Assembly: GCF_905475395.1 (NCBI RefSeq)
Contig: NC_058339.1
Location: 58,971,172 to 59,035,171 of the forward strand
Length of the DNA stretch: 64,000 nt
Reading direction: 5' to 3'
Origin: Chrysoperla carnea
Lineage: Eukaryota > Arthropoda > Insecta > Neuroptera > Chrysopidae
The translations under genes and the position numbers were made by a program. Numbering within the stretch: the first letter of the stretch is position 1; the number at the start of each line of letters is the position of its first letter. Below, piece after piece: positions 12,434 through 25,078 of the stretch. The notes under the pieces are model-generated. The model was not told where the DNA came from, searched no databases, and saw only the letters and a list, made by a program, of their open reading frames with translations.

Positions 12434-15400
12434 CAAAATATTCTAATCTCTGCCAATTAGATTAACTCTCTCTATGACGATAATAAAATACTTTTGCTCA
12501 TAATTATATTTATAAATATTTTAGCAGCCTTATGAATGTTAACAAATAATTTTATGGGAATTCCCTAATTGCTTTATAAATTAATTATTTATTAAACAAC
12601 GAAACAAAAATATGGAATATTCAAAGTTGAATTTTAAATTAGAATATGTAAATGTTTTTAAAAAAATATTATTTATGTAATATCAGGATATAAGAATATT
12701 ATGTAATACTACAAAAAAAACAAGTAGCGAAACCAAATAAATTCTGGATGATGTTTTAATATACGAAAATATTTTTCACAGACCCCCACTCAAATACATT
12801 TCTTAGAAACGAAAGCAATCAAAATGTACATAAATACTGGTAAAGAGAGTTCAGTACATATTCGAAGAATAATCTCTGAAGGTTAACAAGGCCTTTTTTT
12901 TAATGTTTTTACCGCTTTGGGAAGTTAGTCGTGTGGACTAACTAATGGTCACACTCACACGACTTCAATACCACACCGACTATGTACTGCCAATTTTTTT
13001 TTTTTTTCATTAGTTCCAAGTGAAAATTATAAAAAATATGTCGTATTTTGAGATTTCTCCATAAAAGCAATGTATTTTACGTCAATTTTCGAAAATTTAT
13101 ATCTTTAAAATATGAACGGTTACCTACCTATAAACAAATTTTGAGCCTTTAAATCAAATATTGTTATCATCCTCATACATCCCAAGTTCAAACAAATTTT
13201 CTTCGTTGCGAACATTAAATGATTACTACTAGATAAAAAAAATTGTGACATTTGAGAAAATTTAACGATTTATTTATACCATTGGGAAAACTAATGGTAG
13301 TATGAAAGTTCCCACGAATAAGGCAAATTCAACGGTTTCTCATTAATTAACATCCATCCTGCCATTCCTATTGTAAATTCAAAAACGTAGAAGGCTGAAA
13401 ATTTTGTATCTTTCAGCTTTTTTATTGCTAGTCTTATTCTAAACTAAAATTTCATGAAATAAGCAAAAATTTTCAAATGAAAAATTAAAAAAGTCTTTCC
13501 TGAGTGTTAAAACTATATAGTATTTTTTATAAGATCTAATTTCACTTTCAGTATTTTAGAAACTCCCTATATTTACTAAACATGAATACGTTGATGGCCA
13601 TGTTACACGACGTCGCAGAATTATCGATCGCATTTGTTTTTAGTAGTGTGCAATATACGTGAAAGGGGCGAATTTATATTACTTCTCTCGGCGATTCATT
13701 CAAGTTATCAATGAGAGAGGGTAGAAAAGTTTCATTGATTTTTATATTTTGCTTCTAGCCAAGTACAAACAAATGGTATTTTTAGTGTCGCCAAAAATTT
13801 TTGCATGGGCAGACCGGCGTTTAACTTTTTTAATACAAAAACTTTTTTTAAAGATATTTCTCAGAAATTTGTACTCTATGAAATTTAAAGATTAAAACCT
13901 TTACTTTCAAACTAAGTTTTGCACACAGCTATCTTGTTCCTTTTTTCTGCCTCTTACCAGGCATACTTGATTGAAATGGACGAAATCCATAATGACAATC
14001 GCAGTTACAGAGATCTATGTTACTGTCAGAGATATAGACGTAATTGTGTATAGCAATTATTTGGGCTTTTAACGGTAACAGTTTACAGCTTCTATTTAGA
14101 AGAAGCCACGTTTTTCATATATCCGATCCAATTTTCATATCTTTGACTTTATTATATTTTGTCTAAAATTTAATTATTGGTCCAAAATTATTATAAAAAT
14201 ACAAAATTAATCTGTTTATACTTCATTTTTTGACAAATTAATTTTTGAAGGTTTTGCTTTCAAATAATTATCGGAAGGTAATAATTTTTTTAATATTTAA
14301 AAAAAATTAATTTTTTTTCTACAAGATATGAAATAGTAAAGCAAGAGATTTTTTTTCTGATACAATAAAATTAAATGTGAAAAAAAGAGAAACACACGTA
14401 TTGTAGTTTGTTATACTACTGTAGTGGTTTTAACATGCGCACGATGTTTCACTATTTTCTGTGATCTGAGTCGGATGGTTGGTGGGTATCTTACCTGTAT
14501 TATAGTCAGTTTATAGACATACATAGGTGTCAATTAAAAATGACAGTAGGGTTTGTTTCAAAGTTATAAATTACAAAGCTATAATTTAATATCAATTTAT
14601 TAAATAACATATATCAATTCACAACACAACATATTTTGATATTTTTTATGTAAAATTTTTCTAGGAAATTATACTTTATCTAATTGTAAACAAGCAAAAC
14701 GCAACTTTGTCAGATTTTCTTCGTTATCGTACTTATCCGGTTGTTCGGGTCAAATGAAAATTGAACTTTTCATTTGAACTGAATATAATCCCACCCATCA
14801 ATAATAATTTTGAAATAAATAATAAAGATTTTGAACTCGTCAGATCGAAATAAAACAGTTAATTAATTATTCATCTTTTTTTCCTTAAAATTTATGGAAG
14901 TTATAATTAAAATTGATATTTGACAAAAGATAATTAAAACTTAATTTATCATTTGGTAGTGTATAATAATAATATTTTCCAATATAAATCCATTAGTATA
15001 ATAACTTTTAAAGCGAATGATACTGAAAAAATCTGAGAAATGTATGAAAATAGTGTAACATTTTGGAATATAAAACGAAATTTTTAATTTGTTTTTGATT
15101 TCTTGTGTCTTGTTATTAAGATAATGATCTTCTTGAATATTTTTTCAAATATCGTTTCAAAATGGAAAATGAATTATTGTTTACAGAGGTAAAATTAAAT
15201 GTTGTATTTTTGAACACGAAATTAAAATAATTTTATAAAAATTTAACTTGACAGAATAAAATACAAATTATAAATTGTAGTTTTATAAAAATTTTGTATA
15301 AAATATCATAAAAATTTTAATTTTAGTAATATTAATCGAGAATGGTTTTACATTTAAAACGATCGTTTACTCAACCTTAACACACTATGAATTTGAGAGA

Positions 15401-15879
15401 TAGAACAACATCAATAAACTTTTTATGTTAGAATTGCATTGCTCATTCACCCTTTTTCTGCTATTAATGAGTTTTGGGATACCCTGTTGACCCTTCTATG
15501 AATTTAAAATATAACATTCGCCTTTACGGAGTAATTTTGTTAATTGGCTTAACGCTGGGAACACTTTGTAAGAATTTATTATACGAAATTTTTACAAGAA
15601 ATTATTATGCAGATGTATACTCTGTAACTCCATAAAAATTTCATTGTACGAATTTCGTATAAGAACATATTCTAATGTGTCCTTAGCATAAAATTTGAAA
15701 ATGTTCTTTCCCATTGATACAGAATTTGTAACATGATTAACACTAGTTTCCAATTCCCACGACTGATATTATACGTGGAGGGCTAGAAAACATCTGAGGT
15801 TTCGTAAGTAGTAATAACTTTTAGAGAAAAATCAATGTTAGAATAATATTCATTACCAATACATAGAATAAAACAAAGT
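12434..15879. other. Intergenic DNA, no gene seen
   Basis: AT-rich sequence with no open frame of note. A small ATG-initiated frame at about 15162 followed by a GTAAAA could look like a first exon, but it has nothing else to support it. Confidence 0.4.
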
Positions 15880-16330
15880 CACATCCGTCTATCTGTTCCT
15901 AAAAAAAAAATACGTTTAAAACTACGCAACGGATTTTGATGCTATTTTCTAATAGATAGAGTGATTCAAGAGGAAGATTTTTATGTATAATAAATGCATA
16001 ATATATTAGAGTAAGGGGTTGTCATAAGGGTTGAAAGGGATGTTCATCAAAAACTTAAAAAGTTGTACATCGATTAAGCTCAAATATTGACAAAATATAC
16101 AACCAGCTTTAAGAATTCTTTATATCTATTTTTAACCTTTGAGGGTTGGAAAATTGGAGCGAGAAAGTGGGAATGAATAATCGAATATTTTCAAATATAC
16201 CCAAGTGGGTTATCAAATAAAAGAGCATGACATGTACATTACAAAACTGTAACCCCTACGCAAGAGGATATGGGGGACGGGTGAAAATGGGAATGTTGCC
16301 CAGCAAAGCGGGTAGTTTGCACCTAGTCAA
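15880..16330 (+). repeat. Decayed dispersed repeat ending in a 'cccagcaaagcgggtag' stretch
   Basis: It shows segments typical of degenerate insect repeats: 'aaaactacgcaacggattttgatg' near the start, 'atagatagagtgattcaaga', and a terminal 'gcccagcaaagcgggtagtttg'. No second copy of the whole unit is in the window; the end motif is shared with family D. No coding capacity. Confidence 0.45.
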
Positions 16331-17559
16331 ATATAAAATAACTTTCGTTCGAAATATTTTTTCCTAAACTTAATTAATTCGACAGAAATAAATTGCAAAA
16401 ATATTCCAATCTATTGATATTTCAGTATTGTCGTGAAATTACTTTTTTAAATGATAATTTTTTTAAGCCCCCTATATTTAATTATGTATAAACGCCAATG
16501 TAATTGTATATAAACACCATATATGGATGCATATACACATACACACACAACTCCATAAAATATATACATAATTCTTTCACTTCTCAGTATTCGACATTAC
16601 TCTCGCTTGACTCTGGGATTGTGTTGTATGTAGTATACATATACTTACAATACAGAGCAAGTATAACAACAAAATTATAAATATTCTATTATTTTATTTT
16701 GAAATGTTTTTGTTCAATAATGAGTGAACCAATAAATAAATATTACATAATTCATAAAAATATGTGTAAAAGTGTGATTATTTTATTATTTAACAAATTA
16801 ATAACAATTCTCTAGCAGTGAAGTTTTTGTTTAAAAAAATCCAAGTGTTTGTTTTTGTATATTTTTATAAATCAATTTTTATTTTGTGTTCATGTTATAA
16901 TAATATTGTTTGTGGTAGTGAACCAGTGTGTATGCATGTATTTGTGTGTTAAAAAAAAAGGTTTTTACCTATTTGGAATGGATACTATGAGTTAATCTTT
17001 AGGGAAGTAACTATTACAAAGGAGGACCTGTTTCAGTTTATAGAGCAGGTACAATACTTATATTTCTATTCAAGAAAGTAATTTTTTTTGTATATAATAC
17101 CGTTTTATTTTTATAAATTTTCTTATATTTTGGCTTGACCTTGATCTTAGAATAAACCTTAAAAGATATATTATTTACTGGTGTAAAATAATTTTAAGAT
17201 AGGCCATTCTTATGGCATATTTTAACGAACCCACCCCTGATTACAAATATATTAAAATTTGCACCCTGAGTCCACCTTAAACAATGAGTTTTAGGCCGAA
17301 ATTTTGTTGCAAGTGAATTTTTAATCTGGGTTTTTTATAGAAAATTAATGGCTTCACTTGTGTAATATATGGTTATGTAAAACTTACCGTGAATGAGGGA
17401 AGTGAGAGGGAGAATATACATTTATGCTCGTATATGTAGAATACTATTTTCAAGTTTCGCGCTCGCGTGCATACTTTTTTTATTCCCGCTTAAGAAATAT
17501 GTCTGTCTCCAATGGATGTTTAATAAATTGCAATTGACAAAAAAAATCAGCCCCTAATA
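16331..17559. other. Intergenic DNA; possible distal 5' UTR exon near 16.6-17.05 kb
   Basis: Mostly AT-rich filler. Around 16600-17050 there is a less repetitive stretch that ends in AGAGCAG followed by GTACAA at about 17049, a usable splice donor. The DLK exon at 24936 needs a non-coding exon upstream, so this is one candidate, but nothing in the sequence proves transcription. Confidence 0.25.
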
Positions 17560-17820
17560 ATATTTGCATACTATTTTTTTTTAAAGCTCGATGACAGATT
17601 TGAAGTTCGACTTCATTAGATTTAATTAAGATTGTATTATGTCTATAGAATCATTGACAAGTGAAATTTAAAAAACCCACGACAAATTAGGGTACGGAAT
17701 CCTAAACTCGCACTTGAAACATATCTAAGAATATTTTCGCAATATCTAAAAACTCGCAATTGAAACATAATGCCACAGACAAACCGACAGACAGATTTTT
17801 TTGGTTCGGGTATTAAAAAA
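17560..17820 (+). repeat. Dispersed repeat family B, copy 2
   Basis: It matches 5660-6003 through 'acggaatcctaaactcgca', 'cta agaata' and the CAGA-rich tail before 'ggtattaaaaa'. It abuts the pogo-like element that starts at 17829. Confidence 0.5.
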
Positions 17821-17828
17821 TAGTAATA

Positions 17829-18021
17829 TAGTAGGACCTCAATAACTCAACTTAGCCTTAGAAATTGAATAACAATTTAAAAATAATAATTTCTCTGACA
17901 TCGAATGGTACGCCCCCAATTACTTAGAAATTGATAAGTCGAAATATGCGATAATCTTGATAAATCGAAAAACTCGATAACTTGTATTTCCTGAGATATA
18001 TCATTTATCGAGGTTTTACTG
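17829..18021. mobile_element. Decayed pogo-like MITE
   Basis: 193 bp with imperfect terminal inverted repeats: TAGTAGGACCTCAATAACTC at the left and the complement of CAGTAAAACCTCGATAAAT at the right, with TA on both outer sides (17827-17828 and 18022-18023). Several internal 'aaattgataagtcgaaa' style half-sites are left. The TIR form and TA duplication suit the pogo/Tigger branch of Tc1/mariner. No transposase remains. Confidence 0.6.
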
Positions 18022-18421
18022 TATTACTAAAGTGATGTACTTATTACAAAATTGGCTGAGGAATTGCGACAAATTAATTATTAAACCTGCTTATGCCGCC
18101 TTTGAAGTCTTTATAGATAATAACATTGTTTCATAAAATTACATCCTTCATCATTTTTAGGGACTATCCAGCAAGTTTTTTCGTATATGAAATAATTGAT
18201 TTGTTTTAATCGAAGTTTGAGTTAAACATTTCTGAAATGTCAATAATCTTTAAAACTTTGTAACCTTGAATTTTGTTAATTTGTGGAATTGATTAAATAA
18301 CGGAAATTTATACGATATTGTAGTCACCATTATATCTTATGTATAAGCCGTAAACTACTTATGCTAATTTTGGCTGTGTTATCTGGACCCCCAGCACACA
18401 CGTACCTAAACATACCACTAG

Positions 18422-18533
18422 CAGGACATGGGTGGCGAATCTTTATATGTATCAATTATCATTGATACATAAAGGACATTTCCTACGCAATATCGATCAA
18501 AAACCATTGATTGGCCATCCCTGCACTAGGATA
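18422..18533. mobile_element. 112-bp hairpin MITE, possibly hAT-type
   Basis: Ends are CAGGACATGGGTGGCGAAT and the complement of CAGGGATGGCCAAT, an imperfect TIR of the CAGGGATGG form common among hAT elements. CACTAG flanks it on both sides (18416-18421 and 18534-18539). The centre holds a perfect hairpin, TATGTATCAAT-4-ATTGATACATA (18446-18471). The visible duplication is 6 bp, while hAT makes 8, so the superfamily is tentative. Confidence 0.55.
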
Positions 18534-18539
18534 TCCGTT

Positions 18540-19279
18540 TTTGCTCCGCTCAAGCTTCGCCTCGCGGCAACTTTTAATTTCCCCTACTTAATCTCAAATC
18601 AGCGATTTGGTTCACCCAATCTACAGTCTTTCTAATTCCATGCCATGATTTACTCTTGTGGCCCTGGACTCTTATTTCTTTTCATGAACCCTCTATATTG
18701 GCATAGACTCTTTTCGTCACAATGTAAAATCGGACCCTAGAAATCGATATAGAGTAATAGAGTACTTTGTGAATGCCTGTTTTAGATAATACGCAAATGA
18801 ATTTTGTATTACTTACCATGTTGTGATTAGCTGTTTATGTTATTACCCGTAATAGTTTATTGATAGTTTTACTCATAGACAATAAATTATAATATAAATA
18901 TTTATTATCTATGGTTTTACTCCAAAATAATCTCTTAATTGTAGCGACAGGTAGATAAGAAATTTTAATGAGTATTTTTAATACTTGAGTATCTTCATTA
19001 TACTTCTTTTACAACTTTGATATATAAGGATGAATTTTGGTTGATTTCGAGTTGAGACATGATTGCGATGACTGACGATGATTGCATTGCTATCGAAATA
19101 TCGATATTTAGCGACATGTAAGTCTGTTGTATGTTTTTTAATTGTATTTTTTAAATAGAATTTCTTCTTCAAATCGAACACAAAAAATTTTGCGATTGTT
19201 ATAATTGCCTTAAGAAGAGCGTAGCCTAAAAAAACTCATCAGGTCTTTACAGTATTTCTTAAATTTTTTTGCTATAATT
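18540..19279. other. Intergenic DNA, no gene seen
   Basis: No exon, RNA gene or repeat that I can define. The open frame at 18978-19181 (minus) lacks any motif. Confidence 0.4.
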
Positions 19280-19640
19280 AAAAAATTCCATACTGGCTCC
19301 TTAATCCCATTTCGACTCTTGGTTCCATAGAATTCAGCATAAAAAAATACAACAGAAAAGATCCAATTACCAATAAATTTATAAAATTGGTTAAGGTAAG
19401 ATTCAAAAAACCTTTAGTTTTAATATAATTTGCAAATAACTAGCTCCTCCAACAAATTTCGCCAAAGAGACGGGTTCCATTCGACTCAGCGTCAATAAAT
19501 TCATCAGACTAACAAATTTCCACAATGAATTAAAGTAGGGACTTAAAAATCCTTAAGGAAGATATATTTTGTGAATTACTGGCTCCTCGACCACATTTCG
19601 GCCTCGGAGCTATTCGATACATAAATTTACCATTAAACTA
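19280..19640 (+). repeat. Diverged tandem repeat, about three units of roughly 140-150 bp
   Basis: A segment 'ctagctcctccaacaaatttcg' recurs as 'ctggctcctt-aatcccatttcg' (about 19293), 'ctagctcctccaacaaatttcg' (about 19440) and 'ctggctcctcgaccacatttcg' (about 19579). It is preceded each time by a run like 'aaaaa-cctt-ag....atataattttgcaaat'. The spacing of 148 and 138 bases and parallel flanks indicate an old local duplication series. Confidence 0.5.
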
Positions 19641-20929
19641 AAGTACCGTGGCATGTAATGGTACCATCTATAAGCTACTTGATTAAATAAATAATTCAAA
19701 TAACATTCCATCAGAATCAATATTCTAATCTTCTTCACTATAATCAGTTTTTTGTAATCTCTCCGTACATCGATAGTACCCAGTACGGTATTTATAATTA
19801 AATCTAGAGTCTTCTCTACATTGATTGGTGGTAATAAATTAAACCGAGTAATCCATTTTTTTTATATCTGAACAAATTAATATAATCAAATCAACAAACC
19901 GGTTTAAATAATTTTCACTTCAAAGAAAAAAAATTGATAACGGAACAATTGAAAAAAATGTAAGAATATTTAATTGCAAGTGTTTATACTCCAGATGCTG
20001 CCAAGCAGACCGTTGATTTTTATATTTTTTGGCGCGTACATTACGAATTTTTTGGACCTCTGACCGAATTTTACGATCCTCTTTAGCTAAGGCTATATTC
20101 TGATAAAGATAATCCAAAATTTAAGTCGATGAAATAAAAAGATTTTAAGTCATCGTCCCAAAAACAGGAAACTTAATAATTTCTCCGACTCAAATATGAT
20201 TTGCATACGGTTCGCATTAATACGAGGAAAAAACCCAGAATTTATTGATTCTTAAAAAAAATTGTTTGCTGGATGCATTGGCTTCAGAAAATTATCCTAA
20301 AAAAGTCTATATGGTTTAAAGCGGGACTTTTTAGTTTCGCCCCCGCGGCATTGGGGCGAAGGGGGTTTATATCGTAAAGTAAATCAGGTAACTTTTAAAA
20401 GATTTTAAAAAGATCAAAATGCTTAAGTAACATCTAAGATATTTTTATTAAAAAATTCTTTTATGCATCTCCCCTTCCCATTCGGGGGGCCGAAAGACTG
20501 AAAATGAAAAATACCTTTTTTTTTTGCAAATTAAGACTTTTAATGATCTCGAGTTTCAGCCAAAATGTTAAATTTGATCAAACGTGCCTGTAAAGTATCA
20601 AATAAAATTCATCACCCTCTGGCCCCCTATACTGACCTATTTTCGGCCCTAGCTGAATCCTTGCCCTTAAGCCCCCTTTATCTCTTAATATACGTTCGAC
20701 TTTTGGCTTCAGATAAGAACCGTATGAGGAAATTCACTTTGGGCTTTTTGTTTCGCCCACATATCATTCTATAATTTTCGATTTTATGCTCATCTATGGA
20801 ATGTGAAATAACTTTCGAATGATATCAATGGATTATTCTGAGTAATGAGGACCCACAAACCATAAGAATCCAGTTCATTTCATTATTCGAGATTTTTCGA
20901 GTATCACTCCGAAATAAAATATATCTCTA
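19641..20929. other. Intergenic DNA, no gene seen
   Basis: Contains two short GC-rich patches (about 20340-20360 and 20480-20500) and recurring 'gggactttttagtttcgccc' and 'gggctttttgtttcgccc' phrases (about 20322 and 20740), probably remnants of an old repeat. The open frame at 20565-20774 lies in it and has no motif. Confidence 0.35.
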
Positions 20930-21061
20930 TAAATTATAGCTCAAGTGTTATTCTGATGTATGAGCTATATTTTTGTCAAGTTTCATTCCAATTCATTCGG
21001 TAGTTTTTGCGTGAAAGCGTAACAAACAAACAAACCTTATTTCTACATTCATTATATACTA
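20930..21061 (+). repeat. Dispersed repeat family D, 3' end only
   Basis: It carries the family tail: 'tataaattatagctcaagtgttattctgatgtatga', 'ttcattcggtagtttttgcg' and 'gcgtaacaaacaaac' followed by TTTATATA-like bases. It is followed head-to-tail by the complete copy at 21062. Confidence 0.6.
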
Positions 21062-21485
21062 GCTTGATACCCGCTCGCTTCACTGGGTTTAAAATCTCTC
21101 TTGATTTCACTTATCCTCCTTCCATAACACTCGAAAAGATTGTTTTACTAACAGCTAAAATATATTCACAGTTTCTATTTTTTTAAGTGAAAAATAGTCA
21201 TAATTCATTGAGTATATCAGAAAAGATGGCCATGAATTGTTATACATTTACTATTTTATATTTTTACAGAAATCTTTAATTTATGGTTCAAAATGTTGAT
21301 CATAGTTGGAGCAGTTAAATATCAGATTAAATTAATTTTTTTTAATATATCTTTATAAATTATAGATCATTTGTTATTATGATGTATGACCTATATTACT
21401 GTATAGTTTCATTCAAATTCATTCGGTAGTTTTTGCATGAAAGCGTAACAAACAAACATCCTTACTTTCACATTTATAATATATA
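21062..21485 (+). repeat. Dispersed repeat family D, complete copy
   Basis: About 424 bp. It starts AGCTTGATACCCGCTCGCTTCACTGGGTTTAAAA and ends GCGTAACAAACAAACATCC then TTTCACATTTATAATATATAGA (quoted in parts). Copies at 12001-12433 and 31495-31950 are reversed. It has no ORF. It is the reference copy of the family in this window. Confidence 0.65.
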
Positions 21486-21517
21486 GACATATTATTATCT
21501 ACTATGAATTCATTATA

Positions 21518-21839
21518 CAGTAGAATCTCGATAACTTAAACCTCGGTAACATAAAAACCTCTGTTACTTCAAAAAATACTATGTTCCCTTCCCATCAGAG
21601 CCCAAAACCTCTATAACTTAAAAGACGCAACCTCTATAACTTAAATAAATAATCTCTGTATAGGCCCTCAGTAACTACATAGAAACATGTACATACCTCT
21701 ATATTAACTAGGGTACATAGAAACATGTACATACCTCTATATTAACCTTTACCTAACATAGACACTTGATAACTTAAAACCTCTATAACTTAAAATATTT
21801 TGTGTTTCCCTTGGACTTTAACTTATCGAGATTCTACTG
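21518..21839. mobile_element. Pogo-like MITE with intact TIRs and TA duplication
   Basis: 322 bp with near-perfect TIRs: CAGTAGAATCTCGATAACTT at the left and its complement at the right end (AAGTTATCGAGATTCTACTG allowing one base). TA stands at 21516-21517 and 21840-21841. Inside are several copies of 'aacctctataacttaaa', and an exact 32-bp duplication (21677-21708 and 21715-21746). The TIR sequence and TA target fit pogo/Tigger-type elements. There is no transposase. Confidence 0.75.
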
Positions 21840-22566
21840 TATTACGTAAAATTCGGTTTTTTTGCATCCCCCTCTCCCACCCTTATCACGCTGAGTTTAA
21901 TTTTCTGCAAATACCTTACTTCCTTCTCACTTGATTTGGGATTGTACCTACATATTTAAAAATTAAAAAACCTTGTTTTTGCAGGTAGAATTTTATAAAA
22001 ACATTATATAATTGTAACCAAAATTTTCTAAATAAAAATATTTTTCGTAAGTTTTATAAATATCGCCAGACCAGACATAATACAAATTGACAATGCGTGA
22101 ATAATAAAATTGATACCCACGTGTATGTTTATAGAAATACCTATAGAGTAAAATACCAATATTTGTATTAATCATTTTATCACCTTACCGTATACGGCAT
22201 ACATCAACTGCGCAATGACCTATGTCAATAAAAAATTCCTCATCCCATATAAACGAAATTATGGGAATATTATGATATCATCGTAAAAAAATTTTATAAT
22301 ACCAATACATATATATTATTTAAAAGAAAATTTTCGAGGAAATTATTTGTTTATATAAATATTCAGTATAGATATAATTTTCATTTTTTACTTTCTGATA
22401 GAAATTTTTTGCATACTTATTATTCAATCACACTAATCACGAAATGCAATATTACATTCAGCATTCATTTTGATTGTTTTAAAAAGCCAATTAATAATAT
22501 TAGCCCCGCAGGCAAAAAACAATATTTTTGTAGGTTTATAACTGTTTTATCTCAACCTATTGAATA

Positions 22567-22810
22567 ACAAGTGAAAACAAACAATTGACTGAGTTAATTG
22601 TTGAAATACCATGTAACGATAGTGTTGATTACTCACATTACACACATACATAACTGATAATCCTATATTAATACATACTATAAAATTTGCATCTAATGTG
22701 TGCCCCCGTGAGTAAACATTGATGTTTACAAAAAAATGTTTCAAACAAAAGTTGTTTATTTTTTTATAAGGAACATTTTTTATATTTAAATTTTTGTTCT
22801 ATCTCGAACA
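22567..22810 (-). repeat. Dispersed repeat family A, copy 3 (reverse, 3' part)
   Basis: Reverse complement of the last 240 bases of family A, beginning with the conserved terminal ACAAGTGAAAACAAACAATT. Internal marks shared with copies 1 and 2 are the complements of 'aacaacttttgtttgaaac' and 'gagatagaac'. It stops inside the element, so it is 5'-truncated. Confidence 0.65.
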
Positions 22811-24934
22811 GTTAACAATGTGTGTGGAACCCTATTTTTTTTTTAACAGACCATGTTACTCGTTGATTATGAAGCTCTTTCTACGTGAAATAATTTTCAG
22901 ATCGATCAAGTACCTAGTACCTACACCTATATCTTGAAGGCTGTGGCCCAGTTCATATCCTCTGTAGCTTTCACTTTTCTAAATGAATGACTATTTGCGT
23001 TATTGCGTTAATTTCTGTATCGCATTTTATAATGACTCCGTAATTCTCTGTATTCTTCTATTTTTTTTTTCTGAGCAGTTAGCTTTTTTGCCGACGTTAT
23101 CACACAATAATTTTCATCCCCTATTTTTATCCCCTTTCAGAGCCCTTTTACACATTAAAAAGTAGCCTATGCCCTTTCTTGACTGTCTCTGTACCAAATT
23201 TTATTTAAATCGATTCAGTAGCTTAGGCGTGAATGCGTTACCCACAGACAGAGTTATTTTCCTTTCAGAGTCCTGGTAGGGAGAAACAAAACGAAGTTAG
23301 TTATGATTAATTTTCAATGTTTTACATTTAAATTAAAATTATTGAAAAATAACAATTAATTAAATTTTTGTTGCATTAGAAATTGTGAAAATAAGAGACA
23401 AAATTGCATAAATTATATTTTTTATTGGAAATTAACATAATTACATATTTATATTTGATAAAAAATATTATTAAATTTTCAATGTTAAATATATATACAC
23501 AATCCGTAAACTTATATGTCTACCATACAATTATATTAATAAAGTATTGGTGTCATTACTATGGTAGCTAAACGCGTGCACGGAATGAGTACCTCAAGCT
23601 CGTTAATAGGTGATATTAGACTTTGGCTACATTAGGCTAAATAAAAAAAGATAACAGCCAATTGAAGTGAGATCAAAAAGTTTGCTGATTGTTTTATTCC
23701 ATTAACTCTTCTTATTTTGGTGGAAAAAATCAAAAAGACCAAACGAAATCAATGAAAATTTTTGAATTTACATTTAGAAGATAGGATGGTAGTTTCACAT
23801 AATCATTTAAATTTTAAATGTTCGATAGATTAAATTCATTTTTTTAATCATTTTATATTCAAAATATAATAGAAATTTATCATTTGTGTTGAAAAAGTTT
23901 ACAAGATTATTGTTATTGTATGGTCATGTATAAATTATGATAAAAAATTATCACGTATTGTTAAAATGTGTAAAAAAGAATTATCTCAATTATTTTTTAT
24001 TTTTCAAAAAAAAAAAAAGTTCATTTAGAAAAAGATAAATATGAAGTACCGGATCTAAATATTTTGCAAACTACAAAGATTAAGTAGGTATGGTAAAATT
24101 AAAAAAATCCCTGATTTGATCTTTGTATCTTTGAGGCTTTGCCGAAAAATCTAAATTGTACATTTTTGACGTATAGTATCTTGCAAACCTCAGTGTATTA
24201 TTCCCCAATTTTGATTCTCACTAAGTATTATAGCTTCAAATATTTATCAAAAAAAAAATTTTAAATTTTAAATTGCATTCAAATCTGAACCAAATTCTCT
24301 GAATAAAAAAGAAAATCAAAATTTGTCAGTTGACTATAAATATTTTATATTACACCCCCACCCTCTTACAAAGACGGGACAAAAATATACTTAAAATGTG
24401 CGCATGAATATAACATATTAATTTTTTAAAATTTCATTTAAGACTGTTCTATACACAGTTTTAATTGGTGTGAAATCATTCTTTGACTGACGTAAAACTT
24501 TAATTTTTTCAAGAACCCTCTTAAATTGGTATAAAAAAAATTTTATAACGAAAAGCGGTTTTCCAGATAAGAATGGTTAAAGTTAAAATTAAATTTCAAG
24601 CACTGCGATTACACTCTTTTACTCTATCGATTTGAAATTTGGATATGTTATAGGTATTCATATATATCTGCCCTGGGTAGAATAGGGTTTTATCTTTCGA
24701 AAATCCTGTTAATTTTTCCAGTTTTTATTGTTATTTTCATTGTTGTTAATTATTTTCTTAATTGATAAATTTTTCAAAAATCGTAAAAACCAAATATACC
24801 CACAATATTATAAAAATCTGCCATGAATTACGAAATTTATTATTTTAAAATAAAAATTCCCTCTTTATGGTTTTTTTTTGCTAGGTGTGTTTATTATGCA
24901 AAACTTTCTCAATATCAAATTCATTTGATTTCAG
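22811..24934. other. Intergenic / distal 5' region of the DLK gene, no exon seen
   Basis: AT-rich. A 'cgattcagtagcttaggcgtgaatgcgttacccacagacag' phrase at about 23205-23250 looks like the tail of an old non-LTR element. No open frame deserves a call. Confidence 0.35.
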
Positions 24935-24935
24935 A

Positions 24936-25078
24936 ATGCATACTCCAATTGGAACATTGGAACGTGGTTTAAATGCTAATGAAATTTTATTCAGTGGTGA
25001 AACTTGTGACCTAGATAACGATCCATCATCAGATTTATCTACATCCAACAAAGATGAACAAGAAAATTTTACAAATAG
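24936..25078 (+). CDS. wnd: DLK alternative first coding exon 1a (distal)
   Basis: ATG at 24936 lies two bases after acceptor tttgatttcag, so a non-coding exon must precede it. It encodes 47 residues ([11 protein letters not shown] start, acidic Asp/Ser-rich middle, DEQENFTN end) plus two bases. The donor is AG|GTAATT at 25078/25079. Phase 2 matches exon 2, giving Ser at the junction. Codon use is ordinary. No domain is visible; the acidic low-complexity text fits a DLK N-terminus. Confidence 0.65.

Noticed and set aside
15162-15188. Possible first exon beginning MENELLFTE before a GTAAAA
   Set aside because: Nine codons and a weak donor only; no downstream partner exon was found.
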